A model generated the notes under the pieces. It was not told the origin of the DNA. It searched no databases and saw nothing but the letters and a program-made list of their open reading frames with translations. The translations under genes were made by a program, and so were the position numbers. Shown one piece after another: positions 55,723 through 64,000 of a stretch of DNA of 64,000 nucleotides (positions are counted from its first letter, which is position 1; each line of letters opens with the position of its first letter). Source of the stretch: Collinsella sp. AF33-16 (GTDB taxonomy: Bacteria; Actinomycetota; Coriobacteriia; Coriobacteriales; Coriobacteriaceae); the NCBI RefSeq assembly GCF_003475325.1, contig NZ_QRQC01000013.1:1-64000 (forward strand). The letters are read 5' to 3'.

Positions 55723-57572
55723 GAAAGATCACTCTCCGTATAGGTTCTTTGGTATCCGAGCAAATATAGGCATATCCCAACGATTATAGAGGATAGGGTT
55801 CCCGCAACTGCCGCCTTGGCGGCGACCGCGGCTGCAAGGCTGGCAATTTCCATATGGTGTGCAAGACAGGATGCCGCTGCGCAGCCGATGCCGGTGACAG
55901 CGATGGCGGCGATGGCGGCAAGGTTTGAGCCCTGGTCAGCACGCTTGGCATGGGCATTGAGCAGCGCAGATGACGCCGCGGCAGTTGTCGCGACCAGCAC
56001 AAAGGCAGCCCAAAGGAGCGGGTCTTCCAGCGCTGCGGCAACGTTACCGAGCCCCAGCACGCCTCCGGCTGAAAGCGCGACCGTGGCCAGACGGGCAAAA
56101 AGCACGCCCATGCCCGTTGCCGCGGCGGCGCTTGCCGGGCCGAGCCAAAATGACGCGACGCCGGCGGCGACCCCAGCTGCCAGGAAGGTATTGCCAGTCA
56201 GACAGCCGAGCGCGAGTGCACAGGTGAGCGCGGCGCTCGCGGCAGCCTCGGTGCGACCCCAGGCGATCCACCAACCGGACATGGCAGCGGCAAAGATCAC
56301 CGCGACGGGCAACATCGACAGGATGCCCTGCGCCTGCATGGTGGCGTTTGCCATGAGCACCAAAAAGCCCACGGCCGAGATGGCCGAGCCAATCTGCGGT
56401 GCCAAGCCGGCTGCCGCGCCAATAGCGATAGCCGCGACGACCAACCCGGGAAGCGCCGCGACCCCGGCCGTTTGCATCAGCAAAAAGCTAAAGGTGCCAC
56501 ACGTTAGCGCCGAGATAGCGCGCATGGTGTAGTCGCGCGCATGGCTCCAGCGCGTGCCCGCCCAGCCGAGTGCGGGGTCGACCTCGATGGCGTCGTCCTC
56601 GTAGTGCGACGGCTCGATATCGTTGAGCTCCTGCTCGTCATCCGAAAGCTCGCTAACCATTTGCTCCAGACTGCGACGGCCCTCACGCACGCTGCCCAGA
56701 CCGGCAAGGAGTTGGTCGCAAAATGCCTCGATGCTGTTGGGGCGGTCCTGCGGCATGGGGGAGAGCGCGCTCATGAGCGCGGCCTCGGCTCCCGGGGGAA
56801 AGTGTGGTATCAGCTCGCTGGGATAGGTGGCGCCGCCGATGATGCGGTCGAGCGAGTCGGCGGGCGTGGCCGCTATAAAGGGAGCGCTGCCGCACAAGCC
56901 CTCATAGATAACGCAGGCAAGGGCAAAGACATCGGCGCGTTCGTCGACCGTGCCGGTCTCGATATCGAGCTGCTCGGGCGGCATGTAGCCGATGGTGCCG
57001 CCGCGCGAGCCGCCAAAGCCACCGGCGGACGACAGTCGCGCCATGCCAAAGTCGGTGAGCTTTACATTGCCCGAGTGGTCGATGAGCACGTTGGCGGGCT
57101 TAATGTCCAGGTGGAGTACGCCATTGCTGTGGGCGAAGGTGAGCGCCTGACCCAGGGCATCGGCAATGGCTGCGGCCTCGTCAAAGGTGAGCGAGTGGCC
57201 GTCCACGCGATGCAAAAACTCGGCCAACGACATACCGTCGACATACTCCATGACCAAGTAGGCATAGGCGGTGTCGTGCGTAAAGTCGATGACCTGCACG
57301 ATATTGGGATGTTGAAGCATGGCGGCAGTGTGCGCCTCGCGCAGGACATCCATGATGTCGCTGGCGGGCATGCCGGCGCCGTTGATAAGGGGGATGCGCT
57401 TAATGGCGACGCGGCGGCGCAGGTGCGTGTCGCGGCAAATCTCGATGGAGCCAAAACCGCCGGTCGCAAGTGTCTCGAGCGGCTGGTACCGCTTGAGCAG
57501 CTCGCGAGAGCTGGTGCCCTCCAAAGGAACGTCCGGCGAGAACCGGGCGGTATGTTGCGAGAAAAGCGGCAT
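55719..57572 (-). CDS. Ser/Thr protein kinase with multi-pass membrane C-terminus
   Basis: 617-aa. Kinase domain about 25-290: ATGGFGSIEICRD, VAIKRIP, catalytic loop HLDIKPANVL (Leu replaces the Arg of HRD), TDFGMA, GGTIGYMPPEQL. An acidic linker (about 300-350) leads to a C-terminal part with about eight membrane helices (MQTAGVAALPGLVVAAIAIG...). No PASTA repeats. Heads the cluster ahead of fhaA; the first-gene kinase in Mycobacterium (pknA) lies elsewhere in the order, so this is a different arrangement. Start 57572 follows ACGAGGA. Confidence 0.92.
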   Translation of the reverse strand: MPLFSQHTARFSPDVPLEGTSSRELLKRYQPLETLATGGFGSIEICRDTHLRRRVAIKRIPLINGAGMPASDIMDVLREAHTAAMLQHPNIVQVIDFTHDTAYAYLVMEYVDGMSLAEFLHRVDGHSLTFDEAAAIADALGQALTFAHSNGVLHLDIKPANVLIDHSGNVKLTDFGMARLSSAGGFGGSRGGTIGYMPPEQLDIETGTVDERADVFALACVIYEGLCGSAPFIAATPADSLDRIIGGATYPSELIPHFPPGAEAALMSALSPMPQDRPNSIEAFCDQLLAGLGSVREGRRSLEQMVSELSDDEQELNDIEPSHYEDDAIEVDPALGWAGTRWSHARDYTMRAISALTCGTFSFLLMQTAGVAALPGLVVAAIAIGAAAGLAPQIGSAISAVGFLVLMANATMQAQGILSMLPVAVIFAAAMSGWWIAWGRTEAAASAALTCALALGCLTGNTFLAAGVAAGVASFWLGPASAAAATGMGVLFARLATVALSAGGVLGLGNVAAALEDPLLWAAFVLVATTAAASSALLNAHAKRADQGSNLAAIAAIAVTGIGCAAASCLAHHMEIASLAAAVAAKAAVAGTLSSIIVGICLYLLGYQRTYTESDLS

Positions 57573-57984
57573 GGCCAATCCTCGTGCGTTTAAAGTTCGT
57601 TTGCGAGCGGCGGGCGCGGGGCCGAGCCGTTCGCGGTGGCATAGATGCTGCTAGTGTAGCACGCTCGGGCAGATGGCGAGGAAACGGGGATGAGGTGGTC
57701 CGATCGATTCGGGCCGTTTCGGCTCGTTCGGAAAGCGCACCCCAGTTTTCAGCCAAATAATGGGATGCGCCTTCCAAATGGGGTGGGCTGCGGAAACTGC
57801 ATCCCAGAATATTGCCCTGGAACGGGATGCGCTTTCCGAACCGGCGTCTAAAAGGAAACCGCATCCCGCTTTGATGTGGGGACTGCGAACAAAAGCCGGA
57901 CCGTGATCTGGCGCGGATTGGAGTTCGCCTGAATCATTGATGCTGGCTGGTGTGAGAACAGAGATAAACGAGCGGCTCGAGCGA
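57573..57984. other. Divergent intergenic region between kinase cluster and LuxR gene
   Basis: 412 bp, no gene seen. Holds the CGGGATGCG repeat copy 3 (57727-57872) and the promoters of both flanking transcripts. Confidence 0.6.
57727..57872. repeat. Dispersed palindromic repeat, CGGGATGCG-TTTCCG family, copy 3
   Basis: Units 'cggaaagcgcacccc', 'tgggatgcgccttcc', 'gcggaaactgcatccc', 'cgggatgcgctttccg' and 'ggaaaccgcatcccg'. Same plan as the copies at 3040 and 20225. Confidence 0.8.
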
Positions 57985-57990
57985 TATAAT
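57985..57990 (+). promoter_or_regulatory. -10 element of the LuxR-type gene
   Basis: TATAAT, overlapping the in-frame ATG 57989, which therefore is not the start. The chosen start 58010 has GGAGG 4 nt upstream. Confidence 0.6.
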
Positions 57991-58009
57991 GACACGCTAT
58001 GGAGGCCAT

Positions 58010-60148
58010 ATGCTTTTTTCCCGCCGTTCTGCTACGTCTGCCTGCGCCATTGCGCTTGTCGTAATGGCGGTCACCCCTTATCACCGGTTTTCATCTTCAA
58101 TCGGCCTGGCGTCAGGTGCAATGACCTGGCTCGTTATCCTGGGCGCATGCCTCGCGGCGTTTGGTCACGGTGTTGCGCTCCGCAAGGGGAGAGAAATAAG
58201 GCGGCCGGGGTTCCTTGGCGCCTTCGGTATTTTCCTTGCTGCTATTGCAACGGTTCCCGAATGGGCCGACCTGGCCTTCTATGCTCGCGGAGATTCTATT
58301 CCATTCGTGTTTGCGCCTATCTGGCTGTTGCGCGGCGTTTCATGCGCCTCGTGCTTTGCTGGGTCGTTGCTCCTCTCATATGTAATTTGGGATACGGCGG
58401 GCTCTCCTTTGACGCGGGGGGCGACGCGGGCTGACGAAAGAGAAACTCGTCATCCGCAGGACGCGATTTTTACAGAAACAATAGCCGTCATGTCTTGTCT
58501 GCTGTTCTGCTGTCGAGTTTCATGGAGAGTCATCCCTGAGCCATGGGGAGCACTCTCTGTTTCGGCCGCGTCAATTGGTCTTGTGCTTTTAATTCCGTTG
58601 GTCTATCTCGTATTGGTTGCGGTCCCGCTGTTTTGCTGTTTCAGCGCCTTTGGTCGGGGACAGAGCGACGTGTTTGCCCGTTCTGCGCTCGTGGCAGTCC
58701 CTATTGGCCTTGTTCCGGCTGTTGAGGCGGCATACTTTGCAAGCGATGACGCGATCATTGCATTGCTTGCGATGGGGTCCGCTATCGCTGCTGCCTTCGT
58801 ATGCATGTTGCTAAAGAGAAAACGGGACAACAATTCGGATATCGCCTGCGTGTCCGACCCATTCGATGCGGGGGTGTTTTCCCCTGGCCTGTCGCCTAGA
58901 GAAGAGCAGTTTGTTCGACTGCTGCTCAAAGGGAAAACGCCGGCGGAAATTGCCAAGGAGACGGATACGAAGTCATCGACGGTGCGAACAACGCTTCACC
59001 GAGCATACGGGAAGGCGTCGGTTGCGGGCTCACGCGAGCTCGTGGCGTTGTTTGTGGACGAGGGTGATGCTGTAGGGCCCGAGCTGTCGCGGCGGCATGC
59101 TGACGATATGTTGGCATCAGCTCGGACGCGCCGGCTGTTTCGATACCTGCTCACATTATTTTTTATCCTCCTTGCGGCGGGCCCCTTGGTAATGGCGGAT
59201 AGTTATTGGGGATCCGGTGTTTCATGGGCTGTTACCTTTTCTCTCTCAAGCTATGCATTGGGTCTCGGACTGCTTCTGTCGCTGCACTACGCGGGTGAAA
59301 AACTGAATCGTGAAGCTGCACTGACTAGAACGGATGGGGCGATTGGGCTCGGAAGCCCGTGCGTGTGGGCGATACTGTCTGCCGTGGAATGGTCTTTTGT
59401 CTATATCGCGGCATGGAGGTGCGTACGCGATCCGTTGATGGCTGTGCCGGTCCTGTTTTGCGGCATGACGTCTATGGCTTCGCTCGCTGTTGGGCTGTGT
59501 TCATTTAAGGCGCGTGGCCGTACTCGGGCTATCGTGCCGTTGGCGTTAATAGGTGTATCCGCTTTAATCTATGCAGCCACTAGGGGGCGAATCCATGGAC
59601 TTGCGGTGCTGACGGGGATACTGTTCACATATATAGTGCTGCGTAGCTGTCCGCAGCGCAAAATGCTCGGGGTATGGATGCTTTGCTTTGGGGCGACGGC
59701 TCCTGTTTGGGTTGTCTTGCTCAACATGGCGCAGGATCTGATGGTTTTCGAGCCGTTGTTCCTTACTTCGTTGCTGGGGCAAAGTTCGGCTGTCAATGTC
59801 GTCGTGGCAACGGTGATCGTCTGCTGGTCTGCGCCCATGTTCGTCACGCACATCGCGCTCACCCGCTCGGTTGAGAACGAGAAGGCCGTCTTGGAGTACC
59901 GCGCGAACGGGCTTACCGAAGCAGCTCGCGTGCGCCAGCTTGCCCTGCTTGCGTCGCGCTCCCTTTCTGATGTTCAGTCGCAAATTTTGCTGATGACGGC
60001 AGAAGGCGCAACGACAAAGACCATTGCGGAGGATGTCGGTTACGCTGCATCTACGGTGCAAGCACTGCGGTCTGCATCTTACCGCCAGTTGAAGATCAAG
60101 AATAAAGCGGAGCTTGTTTCATTGTTATCGCAGGTAGATAACGTGTAA
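58010..60148 (+). CDS. Membrane LuxR-type regulator with two HTH domains
   Basis: 712-aa. About seven membrane helices (residues 10-270), then a first LuxR-type HTH (about 294-348: LSPREEQFVRLLLKGKTPAE, IAKETDTKSSTVRTTLHRAY), then a second block of about eight helices (375-620), then a C-terminal LuxR HTH (about 651-706: LSDVQSQILLMTAEGATTKT, IAEDVGYAASTVQALRSASY). The tandem membrane-HTH-membrane-HTH plan suggests an in-frame fusion or duplication of two regulators. Related single-unit membrane LuxR proteins are common in Coriobacteriia. It probably controls the ABC operon downstream. Confidence 0.85.
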   Translation: MLFSRRSATSACAIALVVMAVTPYHRFSSSIGLASGAMTWLVILGACLAAFGHGVALRKGREIRRPGFLGAFGIFLAAIATVPEWADLAFYARGDSIPFVFAPIWLLRGVSCASCFAGSLLLSYVIWDTAGSPLTRGATRADERETRHPQDAIFTETIAVMSCLLFCCRVSWRVIPEPWGALSVSAASIGLVLLIPLVYLVLVAVPLFCCFSAFGRGQSDVFARSALVAVPIGLVPAVEAAYFASDDAIIALLAMGSAIAAAFVCMLLKRKRDNNSDIACVSDPFDAGVFSPGLSPREEQFVRLLLKGKTPAEIAKETDTKSSTVRTTLHRAYGKASVAGSRELVALFVDEGDAVGPELSRRHADDMLASARTRRLFRYLLTLFFILLAAGPLVMADSYWGSGVSWAVTFSLSSYALGLGLLLSLHYAGEKLNREAALTRTDGAIGLGSPCVWAILSAVEWSFVYIAAWRCVRDPLMAVPVLFCGMTSMASLAVGLCSFKARGRTRAIVPLALIGVSALIYAATRGRIHGLAVLTGILFTYIVLRSCPQRKMLGVWMLCFGATAPVWVVLLNMAQDLMVFEPLFLTSLLGQSSAVNVVVATVIVCWSAPMFVTHIALTRSVENEKAVLEYRANGLTEAARVRQLALLASRSLSDVQSQILLMTAEGATTKTIAEDVGYAASTVQALRSASYRQLKIKNKAELVSLLSQVDNV

Positions 60149-60257
60149 ACGCCTGAGCGATCAACTCAATAGCGGGTGTTTACAGACATCTTTCTCTATT
60201 CATGCAAAGGTTGCCGTGCGTCGACGCATTGTTAACCGCTTTTGATTGGAGAAGGCC

Positions 60258-60770
60258 ATGATTAAGCCAAGGAGCGCTATTGCTCGAATCGGAGTCGGCT
60301 TGGCGATTGTTGCGGGCTTGTCGATGGGTGCACCTGCCGCATCATTTGCTCAAGAGGAGTTTGACACTTCCCAGGTTTCTAGCATTTCGCAGAGCGCGGA
60401 TGCCGGAATTGCCACATGCAAGAACAACGAAGATAGAGATTTCGCTTTTCAATGTTCTGGCACGAGCGCAACCGGCTATCGCCAGAAAGAAGATTCATCT
60501 TCAGTCTACATTTGGATCAAAGGCTATTCAGGAAAGCCGTTACGTTTGTACGTGGACGGTGCCTATGACAATAGAGGAACGGGCAATTTGAATTGCACGC
60601 AGGGCGTGTATCGCTCCAACCATGAGCGTGAATGGGAGATATACAATCTCGTCCGTGAGAATAAACGCAGCTATGCTCGTCTGACTGCATGGGCCGAGTC
60701 CGGATACGGCACGGTCTATGGAAAGTGGAGCCCCGATTGCTTCGGCCATTTTAACAAACTTCCCTCCTAG
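60258..60770 (+). CDS. Secreted DUF2712-like protein
   Basis: 170-aa protein with a cleavable signal peptide (KPRSAIARIGVGLAIVAGLS, cleavage after ASFA). The mature ~135-aa part has four Cys (TCKNN, FQCSG, LNCTQ, PDCFG), a DFAFQCSGTSATGYRQKED motif and a KWSPD end, a pattern I recall as DUF2712. Such proteins are often found beside ABC exporters in Firmicutes. ATG 60258 is preferred over TTG 60246, which sits in the GGAGAAGG site. Confidence 0.8.
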   Translation: MIKPRSAIARIGVGLAIVAGLSMGAPAASFAQEEFDTSQVSSISQSADAGIATCKNNEDRDFAFQCSGTSATGYRQKEDSSSVYIWIKGYSGKPLRLYVDGAYDNRGTGNLNCTQGVYRSNHEREWEIYNLVRENKRSYARLTAWAESGYGTVYGKWSPDCFGHFNKLPS

Positions 60771-60798
60771 CCAATCCGCAGCTTCTTGTTGTGATTAG

Positions 60799-60830
60799 GG
60801 CCGGGCCGAGTGTTGCTACTCGGCCCGGCC
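60799..60830 (+). terminator. GC-rich hairpin between DUF2712-like gene and ABC genes
   Basis: GGCCGGGCCGAGT (60799-60811) pairs exactly with ACTCGGCCCGGCC (60818-60830) around gttgct. No T run follows, and the next gene's ribosome-binding site GGGAGGG comes straight after. May reduce downstream expression or stabilise the upstream message. Confidence 0.7.
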
Positions 60831-60849
60831 GAAGGGAGGGTGATGTCGC

Positions 60850-61731
60850 TTGAATAGAAATCTAATGCGGCACGAGTTGTCCAAGATATTTGGCAATCCT
60901 ATATTTGCGTTGACCCTTATGGTTGCAACTGCAATTTCGATGGCGGCTGCCATTGAGGCATGGTGGACGCTCGAGACTGAGCGCAAGCAGCTGTTATCGC
61001 TTGGCTATGGCGTTGGTTTGCAAGCCCAGGCATACCTCGGCCAAACGCGTGAAAGTAGCTTTGGTAACTGGATCGTTGTGAGTGCAAATGCACCGCTATC
61101 GGCATCAGTGTTTTTCTATGCGCTGCCGTTGCTTGCCATGCTGGCCGGGTCGTGGTCATGCCTGTCCGAGCGTTTGAGCGGTTACGAGGCGCAGATCTGC
61201 ACACGTGTTTCTAGAAATGCATACGTGAACGTGAAGATGCTGTCTGCTTTCCTCTCTGCGTTTGCGGTCACGGCTATTCCGCTACTCGTGAACTTCCTGA
61301 TTGTCTCAATGCTATTTCCCGCGTATCTCCCCCGGGTCGACGAATCGACTTACGTCGGGCTCTATCTGCATAGCTATTTTTCTGGCCTGTTTTATTCCCG
61401 GCCTCTGTTGTACGTGCTGGTTTATACACTGTTCGATGCGGTGACGCTGGGGGCTCTATCCATGGCCGTGACCGGTCTGTCGGTTGTGTTTCGCAGCAGA
61501 ATCAAGGCGATGGTCGTTCCATATCTGATTATGGTTGCATGGCACTTTGTTAACGACTGGATTTTTAGCGTCCTTTCATGCGTCGGCTTTAACTGCAACA
61601 TTCTTAACAGCATCAGGTCGGAATCACTAAATAACTGGCCCGACATTCGAGCAGGGTTTGCAGAAATCATTTTGCTGTTCGTCTTTTCTTTGATTTTCGC
61701 GAGATTCTTAAAAAGACGCGAGGTGGTCTGA
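60850..61731 (+). CDS. ABC-2 type transporter permease 1
   Basis: 293-aa with about six membrane helices (PIFALTLMVATAISMAAAIEA, VFFYALPLLAMLAGSW, FAVTAIPLLVNFLIVSML, LYVLVYTLFDAVTLGALSMA). Starts at TTG 60850 with GGGAGGG 8 nt upstream. Its stop overlaps the next gene's ATG (TGATG). Half of a heterodimeric exporter or immunity-type transporter. Confidence 0.85.
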   Translation: MNRNLMRHELSKIFGNPIFALTLMVATAISMAAAIEAWWTLETERKQLLSLGYGVGLQAQAYLGQTRESSFGNWIVVSANAPLSASVFFYALPLLAMLAGSWSCLSERLSGYEAQICTRVSRNAYVNVKMLSAFLSAFAVTAIPLLVNFLIVSMLFPAYLPRVDESTYVGLYLHSYFSGLFYSRPLLYVLVYTLFDAVTLGALSMAVTGLSVVFRSRIKAMVVPYLIMVAWHFVNDWIFSVLSCVGFNCNILNSIRSESLNNWPDIRAGFAEIILLFVFSLIFARFLKRREVV

Positions 61732-62567
61732 TGCTGTTTAGGCTGGTCGCCGCGGACCTGAGGACCGTTTTGAAGAAGAACATCCTTACTTTTATTGCGA
61801 TTGCGGCAGTGACCGTTGCGAACTTGGTGTACGCCTACGGCTTGTCTTCTGTGTATGGGGTTCGGACGAATGCCTTGGGGTTTGCTGATAATCTCGCGCT
61901 CGTGTTTGCCGGATCCGCTCCGTTTGAGCCTAGGCCCGGGCTCATGTTTGTGCCTCCGTTAGGATGGCTATTTGTCATTCTGCTTATTCTCTATACAACA
62001 CTCGATTATCCGACCGAATCGTTGCACGGGTTTGGTTTGCAAGCGCTTGTTCGATGCCGGTCAAGAACCCTTTGGTGGGTCTCGCGTTTTATCTTGGTGG
62101 CGGCGGTAACGGCATTTTCGCTGCTCGTGGTGGTTTGCTCTGTTGTGATTTGGAGCTTGATGGTGAGCGCCTCGTTCAGCGCGGTCATTCATGGTGAGTC
62201 GCTTCAGCTGGCTAATTTGGCGCCGTGGTTTCTCAAAGCTGGCGAGGCGGATGCGCTGCCGTTTTTCACAGGTCTCTTTTTTGCTTTCGAGGCGCTTGCG
62301 TTTGCGCAGGCAGTGATTGGCTTTGTACTTGGGCCGTCGGTCTCGTTTGTGGTTTTAATGAGCTACCTGATCTGCTCGGCATATGCACGGCATTGGGCGC
62401 TATTGGGTAACGCCTTGATGCTGTTGCGCTGGGGCGGAATTGTCAAAGATGGAATCGCGGCGGGCTCGAGTGGCTTGTTTTCAATTGTGATTATGTCGTT
62501 ATGCCTATCGTTGGGTGGACTGTGGTTTCGAAGGGCCGACCTTATAGAAAAGGGGGACAAGATATGA
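61731..62567 (+). CDS. ABC-2 type transporter permease 2
   Basis: 278-aa with about six membrane helices (ILTFIAIAAVTVANLVYAYG, FVPPLGWLFVILLILYTTLD, FILVAAVTAFSLLVVVCSVV). Overlaps both neighbours (TGATG and ATGA), so the three ABC genes are translationally coupled. Confidence 0.85.
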   Translation: MLFRLVAADLRTVLKKNILTFIAIAAVTVANLVYAYGLSSVYGVRTNALGFADNLALVFAGSAPFEPRPGLMFVPPLGWLFVILLILYTTLDYPTESLHGFGLQALVRCRSRTLWWVSRFILVAAVTAFSLLVVVCSVVIWSLMVSASFSAVIHGESLQLANLAPWFLKAGEADALPFFTGLFFAFEALAFAQAVIGFVLGPSVSFVVLMSYLICSAYARHWALLGNALMLLRWGGIVKDGIAAGSSGLFSIVIMSLCLSLGGLWFRRADLIEKGDKI

Positions 62568-63208
62568 GCGTGATCGTTAGGGACGTATCGAAGCGCATAG
62601 GGAAAAACGATGTTCTGCGCAACGTGTCCATCGAGGTTGACCCTGGGACTGTGGTCGGTCTTCAGGGGATAAACGGTTCGGGTAAGACCATGCTTATGCG
62701 AGCGGTCTGCGGATTGATCAAGCCTACCGAAGGCGAAATCTCTATCGATGGCCAAAGGCTTGGGGCGGACATCTCTTTCCCGCCGAGTCTGGGGATGTTG
62801 ATCGAGGCGCCTTCCTTTTTGGGCTATCTGTCTGGTTACGACAATCTGGAGCTCATTGCTCAGATCAAGGGCGTTGCAACCCGCGAGGACATTCGCTCTG
62901 CCCTGCGGCTCGTGGGGCTCGATGCAGACGAAAAAAAGAAGTTCCGAGCATACTCGCTTGGGATGAAGCAGCGTCTGGGGATAGCTGCGGCAATTATGGA
63001 AAAGCCGAAGCTGCTTGTTCTCGATGAGCCAACAAATGCCCTCGACGAAGCGGGCGTGGAAATGCTCAAGCGCGTTGTGGCGATGGCGGCATCAACGGGT
63101 CGCGAGGTTATTCTGTCCAGCCATGACGGAGAGGTGCTCGAGGAGCTGGCCGATCGGGTTTACTGCATGCGCGACGGTGCCGTTGTGAAAGTTCGGGAAA
63201 GGTCGTGA
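62564..63208 (+). CDS. ABC transporter ATP-binding protein (BcrA/NatA-like)
   Basis: 214-aa ATPase: Walker A GINGSGKTMLMRA, signature YSLGMKQRLGIA, Walker B LLVLDEPTNALD, switch His in ILSSHDGEV. The short single ATPase domain with LGMKQR is typical of BcrA/NatA and bacteriocin-immunity (LanF-type) exporters. ATG 62564 overlaps the permease stop. Confidence 0.95.
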   Translation: MSVIVRDVSKRIGKNDVLRNVSIEVDPGTVVGLQGINGSGKTMLMRAVCGLIKPTEGEISIDGQRLGADISFPPSLGMLIEAPSFLGYLSGYDNLELIAQIKGVATREDIRSALRLVGLDADEKKKFRAYSLGMKQRLGIAAAIMEKPKLLVLDEPTNALDEAGVEMLKRVVAMAASTGREVILSSHDGEVLEELADRVYCMRDGAVVKVRERS

Positions 63209-63873
63209 GCGCGATGAAGAAGACCCTGTGGACAAGAAGGTCGGCGCTTGCGCTTTTCGGCTGTGCTGTTACTGGCCTTGCGGGCATGAGGGCGAGCGTC
63301 GTTAACGGGAACCGGACGGTCATTCCTGAGAAATATTATGCGGAGGGCGAATGGCTCTCGATGGATGGGGCGTTTCTGGGGTCGAAGGATGTGGCGACTG
63401 ACGGGTATTCGTTTTGCATAGACGGGGCAGAGCTGCTCACGCCGCGCGAGTATCTCAAGCGTGCGCATGATGATTATTCAAAATATGGCATCGTGGATAC
63501 GAAAACGAAATTGAAGGACGCCGACATCACGTGTGTTATCGCCGTAAAGATGCGTGTCAGGAATAAGGACAATGTCGAAGGCGGAATCAAAACGTATGTT
63601 TGGCATTTGGTGCCGGAGTCTGCGCCAAACTATGACTTTGTGGTCAATACCGATCTGATAACGCAGGCAATGCCGGCTCTGGGCGGTTCTGCTGCGTTTG
63701 CTGTACAGGTTGGGGCGGAGAACGAGTTGCTTGTCCCATTCATGATGCAAAACACCAACGACTATTTCGAAGGTTACGAGACCGTCCGTTTTGAGAAGGC
63801 TTTTCCTGGGACTTATACGATGAAGATGACCGATCTGCCAGAGAGAAGGCTCTTAAGGTTTGAAGTGAAGTAG
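63205..63873 (+). CDS. Exported protein with Tat-like signal, unknown function
   Basis: 222-aa. N-terminus KKTLWTRRSALALFGCAVTG carries a twin-arginine RRS and a possible lipobox LFGC. The exported part contains VKMRVRNKDN and SFCIDG segments and is probably beta-rich. No family recognised. GTG 63205 overlaps the ATPase stop (GTGA); ATG 63214 is an alternative. Last gene of the coupled ABC operon, so it probably works with the transporter. Confidence 0.75.
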   Translation: MSAMKKTLWTRRSALALFGCAVTGLAGMRASVVNGNRTVIPEKYYAEGEWLSMDGAFLGSKDVATDGYSFCIDGAELLTPREYLKRAHDDYSKYGIVDTKTKLKDADITCVIAVKMRVRNKDNVEGGIKTYVWHLVPESAPNYDFVVNTDLITQAMPALGGSAAFAVQVGAENELLVPFMMQNTNDYFEGYETVRFEKAFPGTYTMKMTDLPERRLLRFEVK

Positions 63874-63908
63874 CTCGAGAGTTAGGCAAAATGGGTCCAT
63901 CGGCGGTA

Positions 63909-63952
63909 CCCGCGCCCGATTTCAGGCGCTCCGACTCGGAATCGGGCGCGGG
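63909..63952. terminator. 13-bp perfect hairpin at the end of the ABC operon
   Basis: CCCGCGCCCGATT (63909-63921) pairs exactly with AATCGGGCGCGGG (63940-63952). No T run on either side, so termination efficiency is uncertain. Confidence 0.6.
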
Positions 63953-63978
63953 ACGAGGCACCTTCGGTGTCGGCCGGA

Positions 63979-64000
63979 TTACCGCTTCTTCTTGTTCTTC
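63979..64000 (-). CDS. Partial gene at window edge (C-terminal tail only)
   Basis: On the minus strand the last bases read KNKKKR followed by TAA (63979-63981). A basic C-terminus of a gene lying mostly outside the window is possible; nothing more can be said. Confidence 0.35.

Overview
The window reads as a chromosomal segment of a high-GC, Gram-positive, anaerobic gut actinobacterium of the class Coriobacteriia, most like Collinsella. This is inferred from three things: the actinobacterial order dnaK-grpE-dnaJ-hspR, a PknB/FHA/PP2C/SEDS-PBP cell-wall signalling cluster, and Firmicute-like sugar and niacin control (mannose-family PTS, NiaR). No ribosomal RNA or taxonomic marker is present, so the genus is an inference.

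Layout. 0-4 kb: an RpiR-type regulator with an apparent 1-base frameshift, a lone glucose-family PTS EIIA, a lipoprotein and a HAD phosphatase. 4-10 kb: leftward hydrogenase-maturation genes (nikR, hypF, hypC, hypD, hypE) with a small helical protein. 10-16 kb: thioredoxin, an orphan GHKL histidine kinase, a membrane protein cut by a complete IS3-family element, a second IS remnant and a 207-bp MITE-like element. 15.7-19.6 kb: de novo NAD operon nadA-nadB-nadC-niaR behind a 19-bp perfect palindrome that overlaps its promoter. 19.8-25 kb: ferredoxin and the dnaK-grpE-dnaJ-hspR chaperone operon. 25-27.5 kb: an aconitase-family hydratase. 27.7-31.4 kb: an accessory patch with two hypothetical proteins and an AAA ATPase among dense palindromic repeats. 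31.5-34.2 kb: clpB, which shares a 27-bp upstream element with dnaK. 34.3-37.6 kb: a small protein, a DUF4143-type ATPase whose promoter sits in a 26-bp inverted repeat, and an anchored extracytoplasmic protein. 37.8-43.1 kb: a membrane protein, a TetR regulator with two operator-like palindromes, a large Fe-S flavoprotein and hypA. 43.4-46.8 kb: mannose-family PTS genes and a DUF956 gene. 46.9-47.3 kb: tRNA-Arg(CCU) followed by a 128-bp tandem repeat built from its 3' end. 47.3-57.6 kb: the cell-wall Ser/Thr kinase cluster, with FtsW/RodA and the penicillin-binding protein fused in one polypeptide. 58-63.9 kb: a membrane LuxR-type regulator with two HTH domains upstream of a secreted DUF2712-like protein, an ABC exporter and a Tat/lipoprotein-like protein.

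The hyp genes and nikR point to a NiFe hydrogenase encoded elsewhere; hypB and the structural genes are not here. NiaR probably shuts off nadABC when niacin is present. HspR probably controls both the dnaK operon and clpB. The kinase cluster couples PASTA sensing, FHA adaptors and a phosphatase to septal or lateral wall synthesis. The right-hand LuxR/DUF2712/ABC locus is the best candidate for an undescribed system. Intergenic spaces carry at least six families of palindromic repeats.
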